64,000 bases of DNA from Stenotrophomonas sp046736075. Its GTDB lineage: Bacteria; Pseudomonadota; Gammaproteobacteria; Xanthomonadales; Xanthomonadaceae. The notes beneath the pieces are model-generated. The model ran no database searches and was not told where the DNA came from. It was given only the letters and a program-made list of their open reading frames with translations. This document shows positions 42,608 through 51,700 of the stretch, piece after piece. Each line of letters starts with the position of its first letter. The first letter of the stretch is position 1. The stretch spans positions 3,844,001 through 3,908,000 of the forward strand of contig NZ_CP177163.1 of assembly GCF_046736075.1 (NCBI RefSeq), given 5' to 3'. A program made the position numbers and the translations under genes.

Positions 42608-45064
42608 ATGGCGGCAGCCATCACGCCGGCCGACGATGCTGATTCCGTCGCCTTGCCGATCCACATGCCACGCTCGTCCTTCGTCGTGTCCGCCGGCACC
42701 CTGCCGATGTTCGGCAAGGCCTGTGCCGCCAGCCTGCTGGGCGGCGTGTGCGCGGTCGTGTTCGCGCCGTGTCTGTTGCCGGCTGCGCTGGGGTGGTGCT
42801 GCATCGTGGTCGGGGCGTGCGCGTGGAGCGGGTGGCCGCGCGCGCGGTGGTGCGGCGCGTTGTTGCTGGGGGCGGGGTGGGCCGCGCTGCACGGCCACGC
42901 GGGGTTGGCCGCGCAGGTGCCGCCAGCGGCCGCGCCGGCCGAATACGCGTTGCGCGGGCGGGTGCTGGATCTGCCGTTGCACGGCGCGCGCAGCACCCGG
43001 TTCCGCTTCCGCATCGACGATGCGCCCGGCATGCCTGCATCCCTGCGCGGTCGCGAGGTCGTGCTGAGCTGGCACGATCCGGCGACGGCGCATGCGTCGC
43101 GCGGCCGTCATGCGCTGCGTGCCGGTGCGCGCTGGTCGCTGAGCGCCCGGCTCCGACCGCCGCGTGGCCTGCGCAATCCCGGCGGCTTCGATGCCGAACG
43201 TCACGCGTTGCTGCAGGGCGTGGCGGGCAATGGGTACGTCACAGCGTCGCAGCAGGCCCGCGCGCTGGGCGAGCCGACCGGCCTGCCGGCGTGGCGCGAG
43301 CGCATGGCGCAGGCCATCGTGGACCAGGTGCGCGGTGAGGGGCGCCGCTTCATACAGGCGCTCGCCCTTGGCGATACGCGCGGTTTGACCCCCCGTGACT
43401 GGGACGACCTGCGCGCGCTGGGCCTGACCCACCTGGTGGCGATCTCCGGATTCCACGTCGGCCTGGTCGCAGGCGTCGCGGCCTGGCTGGCGGCGCTGGT
43501 GTGGCGGCTGCTGCCGGGATTGGCGCGCTGCTGGCCGCGACCATTGGCCGCGGCGGTGGCGGCGGTGGCGGGCGCCGCACTGTATGCCGCCGTCGCGGGC
43601 TTCGCGCTGCCCACCGTTCGCACGGCGCTGATGATCGCCGTCGTCGCCGCAGCGCGCTGCGCCCGGCGCAGGGCCACGGTGGGGCAGGCGCTGGCGCTGG
43701 CGGCGCTGGCGGTGCTGCTGTTCGATCCGCTGTCGGTGCTTGCGCCGGGCTTCTGGTTGAGTTTCGCCGGCGTGCTGTGGCTGGTGTGGTGCCTGCCCGG
43801 CACGGACCGGCATTGGCTGGCCGCCTTCCTGGGCGCACAGGGCGTGGCGACGGTGGCGTTGCTGCCACTGACCGTGGCCTGGTTCGGGCAGGCCTCGCGC
43901 GCGGGCCCGCTGGTCAACCTGCTGGCCATTCCCTGGTGGAGCATGGTGGTGGTGCCGCTGGCGCTGCTCGGTACCGCGCTGGAGGCGCTGTACGGCGGTG
44001 CGGGGCGATGGCCGTGGCAGCTGGCCGCGTGGTGCTTCGACGCCAGCTGGTGGCTGTTTGGTCACGTCGCCGGGCGCCCGCTGGCGCTGTGGTGGCTGCC
44101 GCAGGCCGACCCGGCCGCGCTGGTGCTGGCCGTGGCGGGCGTGTTCTGGCTGCTGATGCCGCGCGGTGGCGGCGGCCGGCTGCCGGCACTGCTGCTGTGC
44201 CTGTCGTTGCTGTGGCCGGCGCGCCGGCTGCCGGCGGAGGGGGAGGTCGAACTGCTGGTGGTGGATACAGGGCAGGGGCTGGCCGCGCTGGTCCGCACCC
44301 GCGCGCATGCGCTGCTGTACGACGCCGGTCCGGCGGTACCGGGTTGCTTCGATGCCGGCGAGCGGGTGGTCGTGCCCACGTTGCATGCACTGGGCACGCC
44401 GGCGTTGAACCGGGTGCTGCTCAGTCACGGCGACCTGGACCATGTGGGGGGCCTGGCCGCCGTGCGGCGCGCGCACCCCGGCGTGCCGTTGATGGCCCCT
44501 GCGGGTGCGCTCCCGGTGCCGGCGGCGGCGTGCCGGCGCGGCGAGGGCTGGCGTTGGGACGGCGTCGACTTCCGGTTCCTGCATCCGCCGGCCGGGCAGG
44601 GTGGTCGTGGCAATGCCAGCAGTTGCGTGCTGCGCATCACCACGCCGTACGGGGCGATCCTGCTGCCGGGCGATATCGGTCGCCGCGAGGAGGCCGCACT
44701 GCTGGCGCATGACACCCCGGCCCTGGCGGCGCGGGTGGTGGTGGTGCCACACCACGGCAGCGCCGGATCCTCCTCGCCTGCCTGGGTGGATGCGGTGGCG
44801 CCGCAGCTGGCGCTGGTGTCGGCCGGGCATGGCAATCGATTCGGCCACCCACGGGCCGAGGTGGTGGCGCGCTGGCAGGCCCGGGGCGCCGAGGTGCTTA
44901 CCACCGCCGACAGCGGCGCGCTGCGGGTGTGGCTGGGCCAGGAAGGCCTGCACGTGCGTGAACAGCGGGTTTTCCAGCCGCGTTGGTGGGATGCCGCGGA
45001 GCGGGCGCGGGCGACTGCTATCCTATCGACAGTCAAACAGGCGGCCGCAGGGCCAGAGGGTTGA
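42608..45064 (+). CDS. comEC: DNA uptake channel ComEC/Rec2
   Basis: 818 residues from 42608; the ATG at 42665 is an alternative, and neither has a clear ribosome-binding site. Inner-membrane channel that brings transforming single-stranded DNA into the cytoplasm. An N-terminal hydrophobic pair and OB-like DUF4131 region are followed by the competence domain (LGLTHLVAISGFHVGLVAG is diagnostic). The C-terminal metallo-beta-lactamase domain has LLSHGDLDHVGG (HxDxDH), the conserved PHHGSAGSSSP and a final HGNRFGHP. The stop is 3 bp before exbB, so it heads an envelope operon. Confidence 0.92.
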   Translation: MAAAITPADDADSVALPIHMPRSSFVVSAGTLPMFGKACAASLLGGVCAVVFAPCLLPAALGWCCIVVGACAWSGWPRARWCGALLLGAGWAALHGHAGLAAQVPPAAAPAEYALRGRVLDLPLHGARSTRFRFRIDDAPGMPASLRGREVVLSWHDPATAHASRGRHALRAGARWSLSARLRPPRGLRNPGGFDAERHALLQGVAGNGYVTASQQARALGEPTGLPAWRERMAQAIVDQVRGEGRRFIQALALGDTRGLTPRDWDDLRALGLTHLVAISGFHVGLVAGVAAWLAALVWRLLPGLARCWPRPLAAAVAAVAGAALYAAVAGFALPTVRTALMIAVVAAARCARRRATVGQALALAALAVLLFDPLSVLAPGFWLSFAGVLWLVWCLPGTDRHWLAAFLGAQGVATVALLPLTVAWFGQASRAGPLVNLLAIPWWSMVVVPLALLGTALEALYGGAGRWPWQLAAWCFDASWWLFGHVAGRPLALWWLPQADPAALVLAVAGVFWLLMPRGGGGRLPALLLCLSLLWPARRLPAEGEVELLVVDTGQGLAALVRTRAHALLYDAGPAVPGCFDAGERVVVPTLHALGTPALNRVLLSHGDLDHVGGLAAVRRAHPGVPLMAPAGALPVPAAACRRGEGWRWDGVDFRFLHPPAGQGGRGNASSCVLRITTPYGAILLPGDIGRREEAALLAHDTPALAARVVVVPHHGSAGSSSPAWVDAVAPQLALVSAGHGNRFGHPRAEVVARWQARGAEVLTTADSGALRVWLGQEGLHVREQRVFQPRWWDAAERARATAILSTVKQAAAGPEG

Positions 45065-45067
45065 AAC

Positions 45068-45745
45068 GTGTGGGAACTGGTCAAGGCCGGTGGCTGGCCA
45101 ATGGTGCCGCTGCTGCTGTTGGGCGTACTGGCTTTGGCGATCGTCCTGGAGCGTTTCTGGACCCTGCGTCGCAATGAGGTCCTGCCCCCGGGGCTGGGCC
45201 AGGAAGTGCGCAACTGGGCGGCGCGCGGCAAGCTCGATCCCGGTCACATCCAGTCCCTGCGGGCCAATTCGCCGCTGGGCGCGTTGCTGGCAGCGGCGCT
45301 GGAAGCCCGCAACCGCCCGCGCGACCAGATCCGCGAGCGCATCGAAGATGCGGGCCGTCACCTGGTGCATCGCATGGAGCGCTTCCTGAACGCCCTGGGC
45401 ACCATCGCCTCGGCCGGACCGCTGCTGGGCCTGCTGGGCACGGTGGTCGGCATGATCCAGATGTTCCTGGGTATCCTCGACCACGGCGTGGGCGACGTGA
45501 ACCAGCTGGCCGGCGGTATCGGCAAGGCGCTGGTCTGCACGGCCACCGGCATGATCGTGGCGATCCCGGCGCTGATGTTCCACCGCTACTTCAAGGGCCG
45601 CATCAACGGTTACGTGATCGAGATGGAACAGGAAGCCAGCGCGCTGCTGGATGCGCTTGATGCGCGTCCCGGCGTGATGACCGGTGCCGCCCGTCCGGCT
45701 GCCGCCACGCCGGCCGCGGGCACGCCCGTGACGGTCAAGGGCTGA
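45068..45745 (+). CDS. exbB: ExbB/TolQ-type proton channel subunit
   Basis: 225 residues. Membrane protein that uses the proton gradient with ExbD. Three membrane segments are seen: PMVPLLLLGVLALAIVLERF, then LGTIASAGPLLGLLGTVVGM and KALVCTATGMIVAIPALMFH. The hallmark TxxG-type pore residues are in ASAGPLLGLLGTV. The GTG at 45068 is the start, immediately after comEC. Placement before msbA-lpxK suggests a role beyond TonB, perhaps in lipid export, but this is inference. Confidence 0.9.
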   Translation: MWELVKAGGWPMVPLLLLGVLALAIVLERFWTLRRNEVLPPGLGQEVRNWAARGKLDPGHIQSLRANSPLGALLAAALEARNRPRDQIRERIEDAGRHLVHRMERFLNALGTIASAGPLLGLLGTVVGMIQMFLGILDHGVGDVNQLAGGIGKALVCTATGMIVAIPALMFHRYFKGRINGYVIEMEQEASALLDALDARPGVMTGAARPAAATPAAGTPVTVKG

Positions 45746-45748
45746 CGG

Positions 45749-46171
45749 ATGCGTATCCGCAATGACCGGACCCAGGACGAGCCCCATATCGATCTGGTCC
45801 CGCTGATCGATGTGATCCTGGTCCTGATCATCTTCTTCGTGGTCACCACCACCTTCGATGCGCGTTCGACGCTGCAGGTGCAGCTGCCGACGGCCAGCCA
45901 GCAGAACAGCGCCGAGCCGCCGCGCGCGCTGAGCGTGCTGGTCAACGCGGAAGGGCGCTATTTCATCAACGACCAGGAAGTGCTGCGTACCGATGTCGAG
46001 TCGGTCAAGCAGACCATCGCCGCGGTCGCCGGCACCGATCGCGAGCAGACGGTCCTGCTGCGCGCCGATGCCCGTACTCCCTACCAGGCGGTCGTGACCG
46101 CCCAGGATGCGCTGGGCCAGCTTGGCTTCCGGCGCATCGCCATCGCAACGGCCCCCGAGGTGCGTCCATGA
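45749..46171 (+). CDS. exbD: ExbD/TolR-type proton channel subunit
   Basis: 140 residues. Short cytoplasmic N-terminus, one membrane helix with the conserved proton-carrying Asp (DLVPLIDVILVLIIFFVVTT), and a periplasmic domain (LSVLVNAEGRYFINDQEVLR). It lies 3 bp after exbB and overlaps msbA by 4 bp. Confidence 0.92.
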   Translation: MRIRNDRTQDEPHIDLVPLIDVILVLIIFFVVTTTFDARSTLQVQLPTASQQNSAEPPRALSVLVNAEGRYFINDQEVLRTDVESVKQTIAAVAGTDREQTVLLRADARTPYQAVVTAQDALGQLGFRRIAIATAPEVRP

Positions 46172-47916
46172 GCAGCAAACACGCGCCGGTCTGGCCGATC
46201 TACAAACGCCTGCTGGGCTACACCCGCGCCTACTGGGTGTTCATGGTCGCCGCCGTCATCGGCATGGTGGTCGAGGCCCTGGCCGGTTATCACTTCAGCA
46301 AGTTGATGGAACCGCTGGTCAACCGCGGCTTCGTCAACCCCGAGCCGCGCATGGCGGTGATTCTGCCGCTCACCATCCTCGGCCTGTTCGTGGCGCGCAG
46401 CGCGGCCACCTTTGTCAGCGACTATGCGCTGGCGCGCACCGGCCGCAGCGTGGTGCGCGACCTGCGCGAGCAGGTGCTGGAGAAGTACCTGCACCTGCCG
46501 TCGTCGCATTTCGATGCGGAGTCCACGCCGGTGATGGTCAGCCGGCTGAACTTCGATACCGAGCAGGTCACCCAGGCCAGCGCCGATGCGCTCAAGACCC
46601 TGGTGGCCGACACGCTGACCATCATCGCGATGCTGGTGGTGATGCTGCAGATGAGCGTCAAGGTGACGGTGGCGATGCTGGTGGTGGTGCCGCTGATCGG
46701 CGTGATCGTCTCGTTCGTGGGCAAGCGCTACCGGCGCATCAGCCGCGGCATCCAGGACGGCATGGGAACGATGGCGCAGACGGCCGAGCAGTCGCTGTCC
46801 GCACAGCAGGAAGTGAAGGTGCATGGCACCCAGGCGCATGAGATATCGCGCTATGCACGCCTGGCCAATCGCATGCTGGGCCTGAACATGAAGGTGGAAA
46901 CCACCCGCGCGGCGGCGTCCAGCGTGGTCCAGTTCCTGGCCGCGCTGGCGTTGGCGGTGATCGTGTGGGTATCCACCCGCGAGGCACTGGCCGGACGCCT
47001 GAACGCCGGGCAGTTCATGGGCCTGATGATCTCCATGACCGCGATCATCCCGTCGCTGCGTCGCCTGACCAGCGTGCAGTCATCCATCGCGCGCGGTGTT
47101 TCGGCCGCTGAACGCCTGTTCTCCATCCTGGACATGCCGGTCGAGCGCGATCAGGGCCTCACGCGCGTCGGCCGCGTCAAGGGCGAGCTGTCGTTCGAGC
47201 ACGTGATGCTGCGTTATCGCGAAGACACCGGGATCGCGCTGGACGACATCAGCTTTGTTGCCCGGCCGGGCACGGTCACCGCCATCGTCGGCCGCTCCGG
47301 CAGTGGCAAGACCAGCCTGATCCGGCTGGTGCCGCGCTTCTACGAACCCAGTGGTGGGCGCATCACCCTCGATGGCGTTGCGCTGGACGACTACCCGTTG
47401 GCCGACCTGCGCCGCCAGGTGGCGATGGTCGGGCAGAAAGTGATGCTGTTCGATGACACGGTGGGGGCCAACATCGCCTACGGAATGGACGCCACCGAGG
47501 CGCAGATCCGCGCGGCCGCCGAAGCCGCCAATGCGTGGGAGTTCATCGCGCGGATGCCGCAGCAGCTGCAGACGCCGGTGGGCGAGAACGGCGCGCTGCT
47601 GTCCGGTGGCCAGCGCCAGCGTCTGGCGATCGCCCGCGCGATCCTGCGCGATGCGCCGATCCTGATCCTGGACGAGGCCACCGCCGCGCTGGACAACGAA
47701 TCCGAACGGCTGGTGCAGGATGCGCTGCAGCGCCTGATGCCCGAGCGCACCACGCTGGTGATCGCCCATCGCCTGTCCACCATCGAGCATGCCGACCAGG
47801 TGCTGGTGATGGATCACGGCCGCATCGTCGAGCGCGGCACCCACCAGGAGCTGCTGGCGCTGGGCGGGCTGTACGAGCACCTGCACAAAATGCAGTTCCG
47901 CGAAAGGCAGCCCTGA
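46168..47916 (+). CDS. msbA: Lipid A export ABC transporter MsbA
   Basis: 582 residues. Homodimeric exporter flipping lipid A-core across the inner membrane. An N-terminal six-helix membrane domain precedes a nucleotide-binding domain with Walker A GRSGSGKTS (375-383), signature LLSGGQRQRLAIARA and Walker B ILILDEATAALD. The start overlaps exbD (ATGA) and the stop overlaps lpxK (TGATG). Confidence 0.95.
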   Translation: MSSKHAPVWPIYKRLLGYTRAYWVFMVAAVIGMVVEALAGYHFSKLMEPLVNRGFVNPEPRMAVILPLTILGLFVARSAATFVSDYALARTGRSVVRDLREQVLEKYLHLPSSHFDAESTPVMVSRLNFDTEQVTQASADALKTLVADTLTIIAMLVVMLQMSVKVTVAMLVVVPLIGVIVSFVGKRYRRISRGIQDGMGTMAQTAEQSLSAQQEVKVHGTQAHEISRYARLANRMLGLNMKVETTRAAASSVVQFLAALALAVIVWVSTREALAGRLNAGQFMGLMISMTAIIPSLRRLTSVQSSIARGVSAAERLFSILDMPVERDQGLTRVGRVKGELSFEHVMLRYREDTGIALDDISFVARPGTVTAIVGRSGSGKTSLIRLVPRFYEPSGGRITLDGVALDDYPLADLRRQVAMVGQKVMLFDDTVGANIAYGMDATEAQIRAAAEAANAWEFIARMPQQLQTPVGENGALLSGGQRQRLAIARAILRDAPILILDEATAALDNESERLVQDALQRLMPERTTLVIAHRLSTIEHADQVLVMDHGRIVERGTHQELLALGGLYEHLHKMQFRERQP

Positions 47917-48938
47917 TGGCCGGCAAGGGAACGCAGACGCCGTCGTACTGGTATGACGGCAGCCCGGTGCCGTTGCCGGCGCGCCTGCTCGCGCCCTTGT
48001 ACGGCGGCGCGATCGCGCTGCGGCGGCTGCTCTACCGCCGGCGCTGGCTCAAGCGCCACAGCCTGCCGGTTCCGGTGATCGTGGTCGGCAACGTGACCGC
48101 CGGCGGCACCGGCAAGACGCCGCTGACCATCGTGCTGGTCAACCGCCTGCGCGAGGCCGGGTGGAAGCCCGGTGTCGCCAGCCGCGGCTACGGCCGCGAC
48201 GAGGCCGCCACGCCGCGCTGGGTGGACGCCACGACCGCCACCGCCGTGGGGGGCGACGAACCGGTACTGATCGCGTGGAAGACCGGCGTGCCGGTCCGCG
48301 TGGATGCCGACCGCGTGGCCGCCGGCCGTGCGCTGGTCGAGGACGGCTGCGACATCATCGTCTGCGACGACGGCCTGCAGCACTACCGGCTGGCGCGCGA
48401 CATCGAGATCGAGGTCGTCGATGCCCAGCGCCGCTATGGCAACGGACGGCTGATTCCGGCCGGTCCGCTGCGCGAGCCGGCCAGCCGTGCGCGCGACTGC
48501 GACTTCCGTGTGGTCAACATGGGCCAGGCCAGCGACGGCGCCGAGGCGCTGCCGGCCAGCGGCTTTGGCGAATGGCCGATGCAGCTGCACATCGACAGCG
48601 CCCAGCCATTGCAGGGCGGGCGGGCACGCACGCTGGCGCACTTCAGGGGCCAGCGCGTGCATGCGGTGGCCGGCATCGCGCACCCGCAGCGGTTCTTCGA
48701 CATGCTGCGCGCGCAGGGCATCGGCGTGGTGCCGCATGCCTTCGCCGATCACCATGCGTACCAGGCGTCGGACCTGCGCTTCGGCAGCGAACTGCCGGTG
48801 CTGATGACCGAGAAGGACGCGGTGAAGTGCAAGGCCTTCGCCAACGAGTGGCACTTCGCGGTGCCGCTGGCAGCCGAGTTGCCGGCCGCGTTCTGGGTGA
48901 ACCTGCTGGACCGGCTGGACAAACTCGGCAAGCGTTGA
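47916..48938 (+). CDS. lpxK: Tetraacyldisaccharide 4'-kinase
   Basis: 340 residues. Phosphorylates the 4' position of the lipid A disaccharide. Walker A is GNVTAGGTGKTP (58-69). Typical segments are GVASRGYGR, GDEPVLIAWKTGVPVRVDADR, CDDGLQHYRLARDIEI and LMTEKDAVKCKAFA. Probable N-terminal amphipathic/membrane segment at residues 18-40. The ATG at 47916 overlaps the msbA stop. kdsB follows after 91 bp. Confidence 0.95.
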   Translation: MAGKGTQTPSYWYDGSPVPLPARLLAPLYGGAIALRRLLYRRRWLKRHSLPVPVIVVGNVTAGGTGKTPLTIVLVNRLREAGWKPGVASRGYGRDEAATPRWVDATTATAVGGDEPVLIAWKTGVPVRVDADRVAAGRALVEDGCDIIVCDDGLQHYRLARDIEIEVVDAQRRYGNGRLIPAGPLREPASRARDCDFRVVNMGQASDGAEALPASGFGEWPMQLHIDSAQPLQGGRARTLAHFRGQRVHAVAGIAHPQRFFDMLRAQGIGVVPHAFADHHAYQASDLRFGSELPVLMTEKDAVKCKAFANEWHFAVPLAAELPAAFWVNLLDRLDKLGKR

Positions 48939-49029
48939 CGGGCAGGGTGCCGGCTGCGGCACACTGCCCTCCATCATTCCGCCGGCCACGCGCCGGCTGT
49001 CCCGCATCGCCGCTGCGCAGAGGTTCTCC

Positions 49030-49803
49030 ATGAGTGCTCCCATCGATTTCGTCGTCGCCATCCCCGCGCGCTACGCGTCCACCCGCCTGCCCGGCAAGCC
49101 ACTGCGCCTGATCGGCGGGGAGCCGATGGTCCTGCGGGTGGCACAACGCGCGCTGCTGGCCGGCGCGCGCGAGGTGTGGGTCGCCACGGATGATGCGCGC
49201 ATCGCTTCGGCACTGGCGGGGCTGGACGGCGTGCGCGTGGCGATGACCGCCGGCGATCATGTGTCGGGTACCGACCGCCTCGCCGAATGTGCCCAGCAGG
49301 CAGGCTGGGACGACGATACCGTGGTGGTCAACCTGCAGGGCGACGAGCCCTTCGCGCCCGCCGAGGGTATCCGCGCCGTGGCCGAGGCGCTGGTCTGCAG
49401 CGGTGCGGTGATGTCCACCCTGGCGACCCCCATCGAGGACGCTGACACGCTGTTCGACCCGAACGTGGTCAAGGTGGTGCGTCGCGGGAATCTCGATGCG
49501 CTGTACTTCAGCCGGGCGCCCATTCCGTGGCATCGCGACGCTTTCGCGCAGTCGCGGCAGACCCTCTCCGGACCGCACTGGCTGCGCCATATCGGCATCT
49601 ACGGCTACCGCGCCGGGTTCCTGCGCCAGTTCGCCGCGCTGCCGCCGGGCACGCTGGAGCACCTGGAATCGCTCGAACAGCTGCGCGTACTGGAGGCTGG
49701 CCACCGGCTGACCGTCGCGTTGTCGCCGGCCGTTTTCCCGCCGGGCATCGACACGCCCGAGGACCTCGACCGCGCGGAGGCGTGGTGGAGCGCGCAGGCG
49801 TGA
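49030..49803 (+). CDS. kdsB: CMP-KDO synthetase
   Basis: 257 residues. Activates KDO with CTP for addition to lipid A. The nucleotidyltransferase start is VVAIPARYASTRLPGKPL. Further motifs are TDDARI, SGTDRLAECA, VVNLQGDEPF and RHIGIYGYRAGFL. It shares its stop with the following gene start (GTGA, 49800-49803). Confidence 0.95.
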   Translation: MSAPIDFVVAIPARYASTRLPGKPLRLIGGEPMVLRVAQRALLAGAREVWVATDDARIASALAGLDGVRVAMTAGDHVSGTDRLAECAQQAGWDDDTVVVNLQGDEPFAPAEGIRAVAEALVCSGAVMSTLATPIEDADTLFDPNVVKVVRRGNLDALYFSRAPIPWHRDAFAQSRQTLSGPHWLRHIGIYGYRAGFLRQFAALPPGTLEHLESLEQLRVLEAGHRLTVALSPAVFPPGIDTPEDLDRAEAWWSAQA

Positions 49804-50288
49804 AGGTGTTGATGGTGTGCCTGGGCAACATCTGCCGCTCGCCGATGGCCGAGGGTGCGTTGCGCGCACGCCTGGCGATGTCGCCGCTGTCGGGCCGGGT
49901 CAGCGTGGACTCGGCCGGCACCGGCGACTGGCACGTTGGCGAGCCGCCGGATCGCCGTGCCATCGCCTGTGCCGCACGGCATGGCGTGGATATTGCGGGC
50001 CTGCGCGCGCGACAGCTGCAGCGCGGGGATTTCGACCGCTTCGACCACGTCTTCTGCGCCGATGCCAACAACCTGCGCGATGCCGCGCGGCTGGCCTCCG
50101 CCGCCGGGCAGGCACGCCTGTCGCTGTGGCTGCCGTGGGCCGGAATCGACACCCCGGCATCGATCCCGGACCCGTACACCGGTGGCGAGGATCATTTCGA
50201 GCAGGTCTGGGCCCTGGTCGACACGGCCGCCCAGGCGACCGTGGCACGACTGTTGCATGACGCCGACTCCGGCATAATCGGGGCATGA
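49800..50288 (+). CDS. Low-molecular-weight protein-tyrosine phosphatase
   Basis: 162 residues. P-loop CLGNICRS (Cx5R-S) near the N-terminus and general-acid loop DPYTGGEDHF identify the Wzb/LMW-PTP family, which controls capsule and EPS kinases. The GTG at 49800 is the start because GGAG lies 9 bp upstream and it reads MKVLMVCLGN. Coupled to kdsB by GTGA and to the NHL gene by ATGA (50285-50288). No partner kinase is seen here. Confidence 0.9.
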   Translation: MKVLMVCLGNICRSPMAEGALRARLAMSPLSGRVSVDSAGTGDWHVGEPPDRRAIACAARHGVDIAGLRARQLQRGDFDRFDHVFCADANNLRDAARLASAAGQARLSLWLPWAGIDTPASIPDPYTGGEDHFEQVWALVDTAAQATVARLLHDADSGIIGA

Positions 50289-51700
50289 ACGTCCAGCCCG
50301 TCCAGGATCTCCCCGAGTTCGCCACCTGGCTCAACGCCCCGCCGACCACCCTGGCCGAACTGCAGGGCCGGCCGGTGGTGCTTGCCTTCGTCAATGCCGC
50401 TTCGGTGTGGTGCGCGCAGCGCCTGGCCGAACTGGCGCAGTGGCAGTCGCGCAATCCCGGCAAACTGCAGCTGCTGGTGCTCCAGGTGCCGCGCTTCGAC
50501 TGCGAACGTGATCCCGTGCAGTCGCTCAAGCTGCTGCGGCGCCAGGGCCTGACCGCACCGGCGCTGCTGGATGCGGACTGGGACGGCTGGCGGCGCTTCA
50601 ACGTCACCGCGTGGCCCACGCTGGTGCTGCTGGATGCCCAGGGGCGCGAGCGCGAGCGCCTGGTCGGCCTCGGTGGTGAGCTGGAGCGCACCCTCAACGG
50701 GCTGTGCGAGGGGGCCACGCGGCCGTTCGACAACGAGCTCAACGTGCGCCTGGAACTGCATCCCGAGCCGCGCCTGCCGCTGTGTTTCCCGACCGGGCTG
50801 GCGGTGACCACCGAGCGCCTGTACATCGCCGACACCGGCCACCATCGTGTGCTCGAGTGCAGCCACGGCGGGAGGGTGCTGCGCCAGTTTGGGCTGGGCA
50901 CCGCCGATTTCATGGACGGAGGTCCCGCAGAAGCCGCGTTCAACCGTCCGCAGGGTCTGGCCCTGGAGCGTGAGTGGCTGTATGTGGCCGACACCGGCAA
51001 CCATGCGCTGCGCCGCATCCATTTGATTTCCGGCCAGGTCGACACGCTGTGCGGCACCGGCCGGCCAGGGGAGCCGACCGAGGGCCCCATCGCCGATCCG
51101 CGCCGCACCGCCCTGAACCATCCCCAGGGCCTGGCCGTGTCCGACAACCAGATCCACATCGGCATGGCCGGCGACAACCGCATCTGGAGCTACCACCTCG
51201 GCCAGCGCGCGCTGAGGTGGCGGGCCGGTTCGGGCGTCATCGAAGAGCGCGACGGCGGTGGACACATGTCCGCCTTCGCACAGCCCACTTCGCTGGCCGC
51301 CGTGCAGCAGGCGCTGTATGTGTGCGATGCGCTGGGGTCGTCGATCCGCGCGATGCAGCTGCATGGCGACCTGGTGCAGACCCTGGTCGGGCAGGGCATG
51401 TGGTCGTTCGGCGACGAGGATGGTCCGCGTGTCAGCGCGCGCCTGCAGTACCCGCAGGCGATCGCGCTGAGCCCGGATGCGCCGCTGCTGTGGATCGCCG
51501 ATACCGGTAACGGGCGCCTGCGCACGCTGCGCCTGGGCGGCGGCGAGCTGAGCACGCTGGAGCTGCCGCGCCGCCTGCACGCACCGGCCGGGCTGGCACT
51601 GGGCGGCGGGGCGGTGTGGATCGCCGAGACCGATGCCCATGCCGTCCTGCGATTCGATCCGGTCAGTGGCGTTCTGAGCGACGTCCCGATCAGCGAATGA
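50285..51700 (+). CDS. Thioredoxin-like/NHL-repeat protein (NHLRC2-like)
   Basis: 471 residues. A thioredoxin-fold N-terminal domain (about residues 1-140: GRPVVLAFVNAASVWCAQRL; VTAWPTLVLLDAQGRE) is followed by a beta-propeller of NHL repeats (FPTGLAVTTERLYIADTGHH; RPQGLALEREWLYVADTGNH; QAIALSPDAPLLWIADTGNG). The usual CxxC is missing: only a single Cys follows the Trp, so redox exchange is doubtful. No signal peptide is seen. The end overlaps uvrC (ATGA). Function unknown. Confidence 0.85.
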   Translation: MNVQPVQDLPEFATWLNAPPTTLAELQGRPVVLAFVNAASVWCAQRLAELAQWQSRNPGKLQLLVLQVPRFDCERDPVQSLKLLRRQGLTAPALLDADWDGWRRFNVTAWPTLVLLDAQGRERERLVGLGGELERTLNGLCEGATRPFDNELNVRLELHPEPRLPLCFPTGLAVTTERLYIADTGHHRVLECSHGGRVLRQFGLGTADFMDGGPAEAAFNRPQGLALEREWLYVADTGNHALRRIHLISGQVDTLCGTGRPGEPTEGPIADPRRTALNHPQGLAVSDNQIHIGMAGDNRIWSYHLGQRALRWRAGSGVIEERDGGGHMSAFAQPTSLAAVQQALYVCDALGSSIRAMQLHGDLVQTLVGQGMWSFGDEDGPRVSARLQYPQAIALSPDAPLLWIADTGNGRLRTLRLGGGELSTLELPRRLHAPAGLALGGGAVWIAETDAHAVLRFDPVSGVLSDVPISE

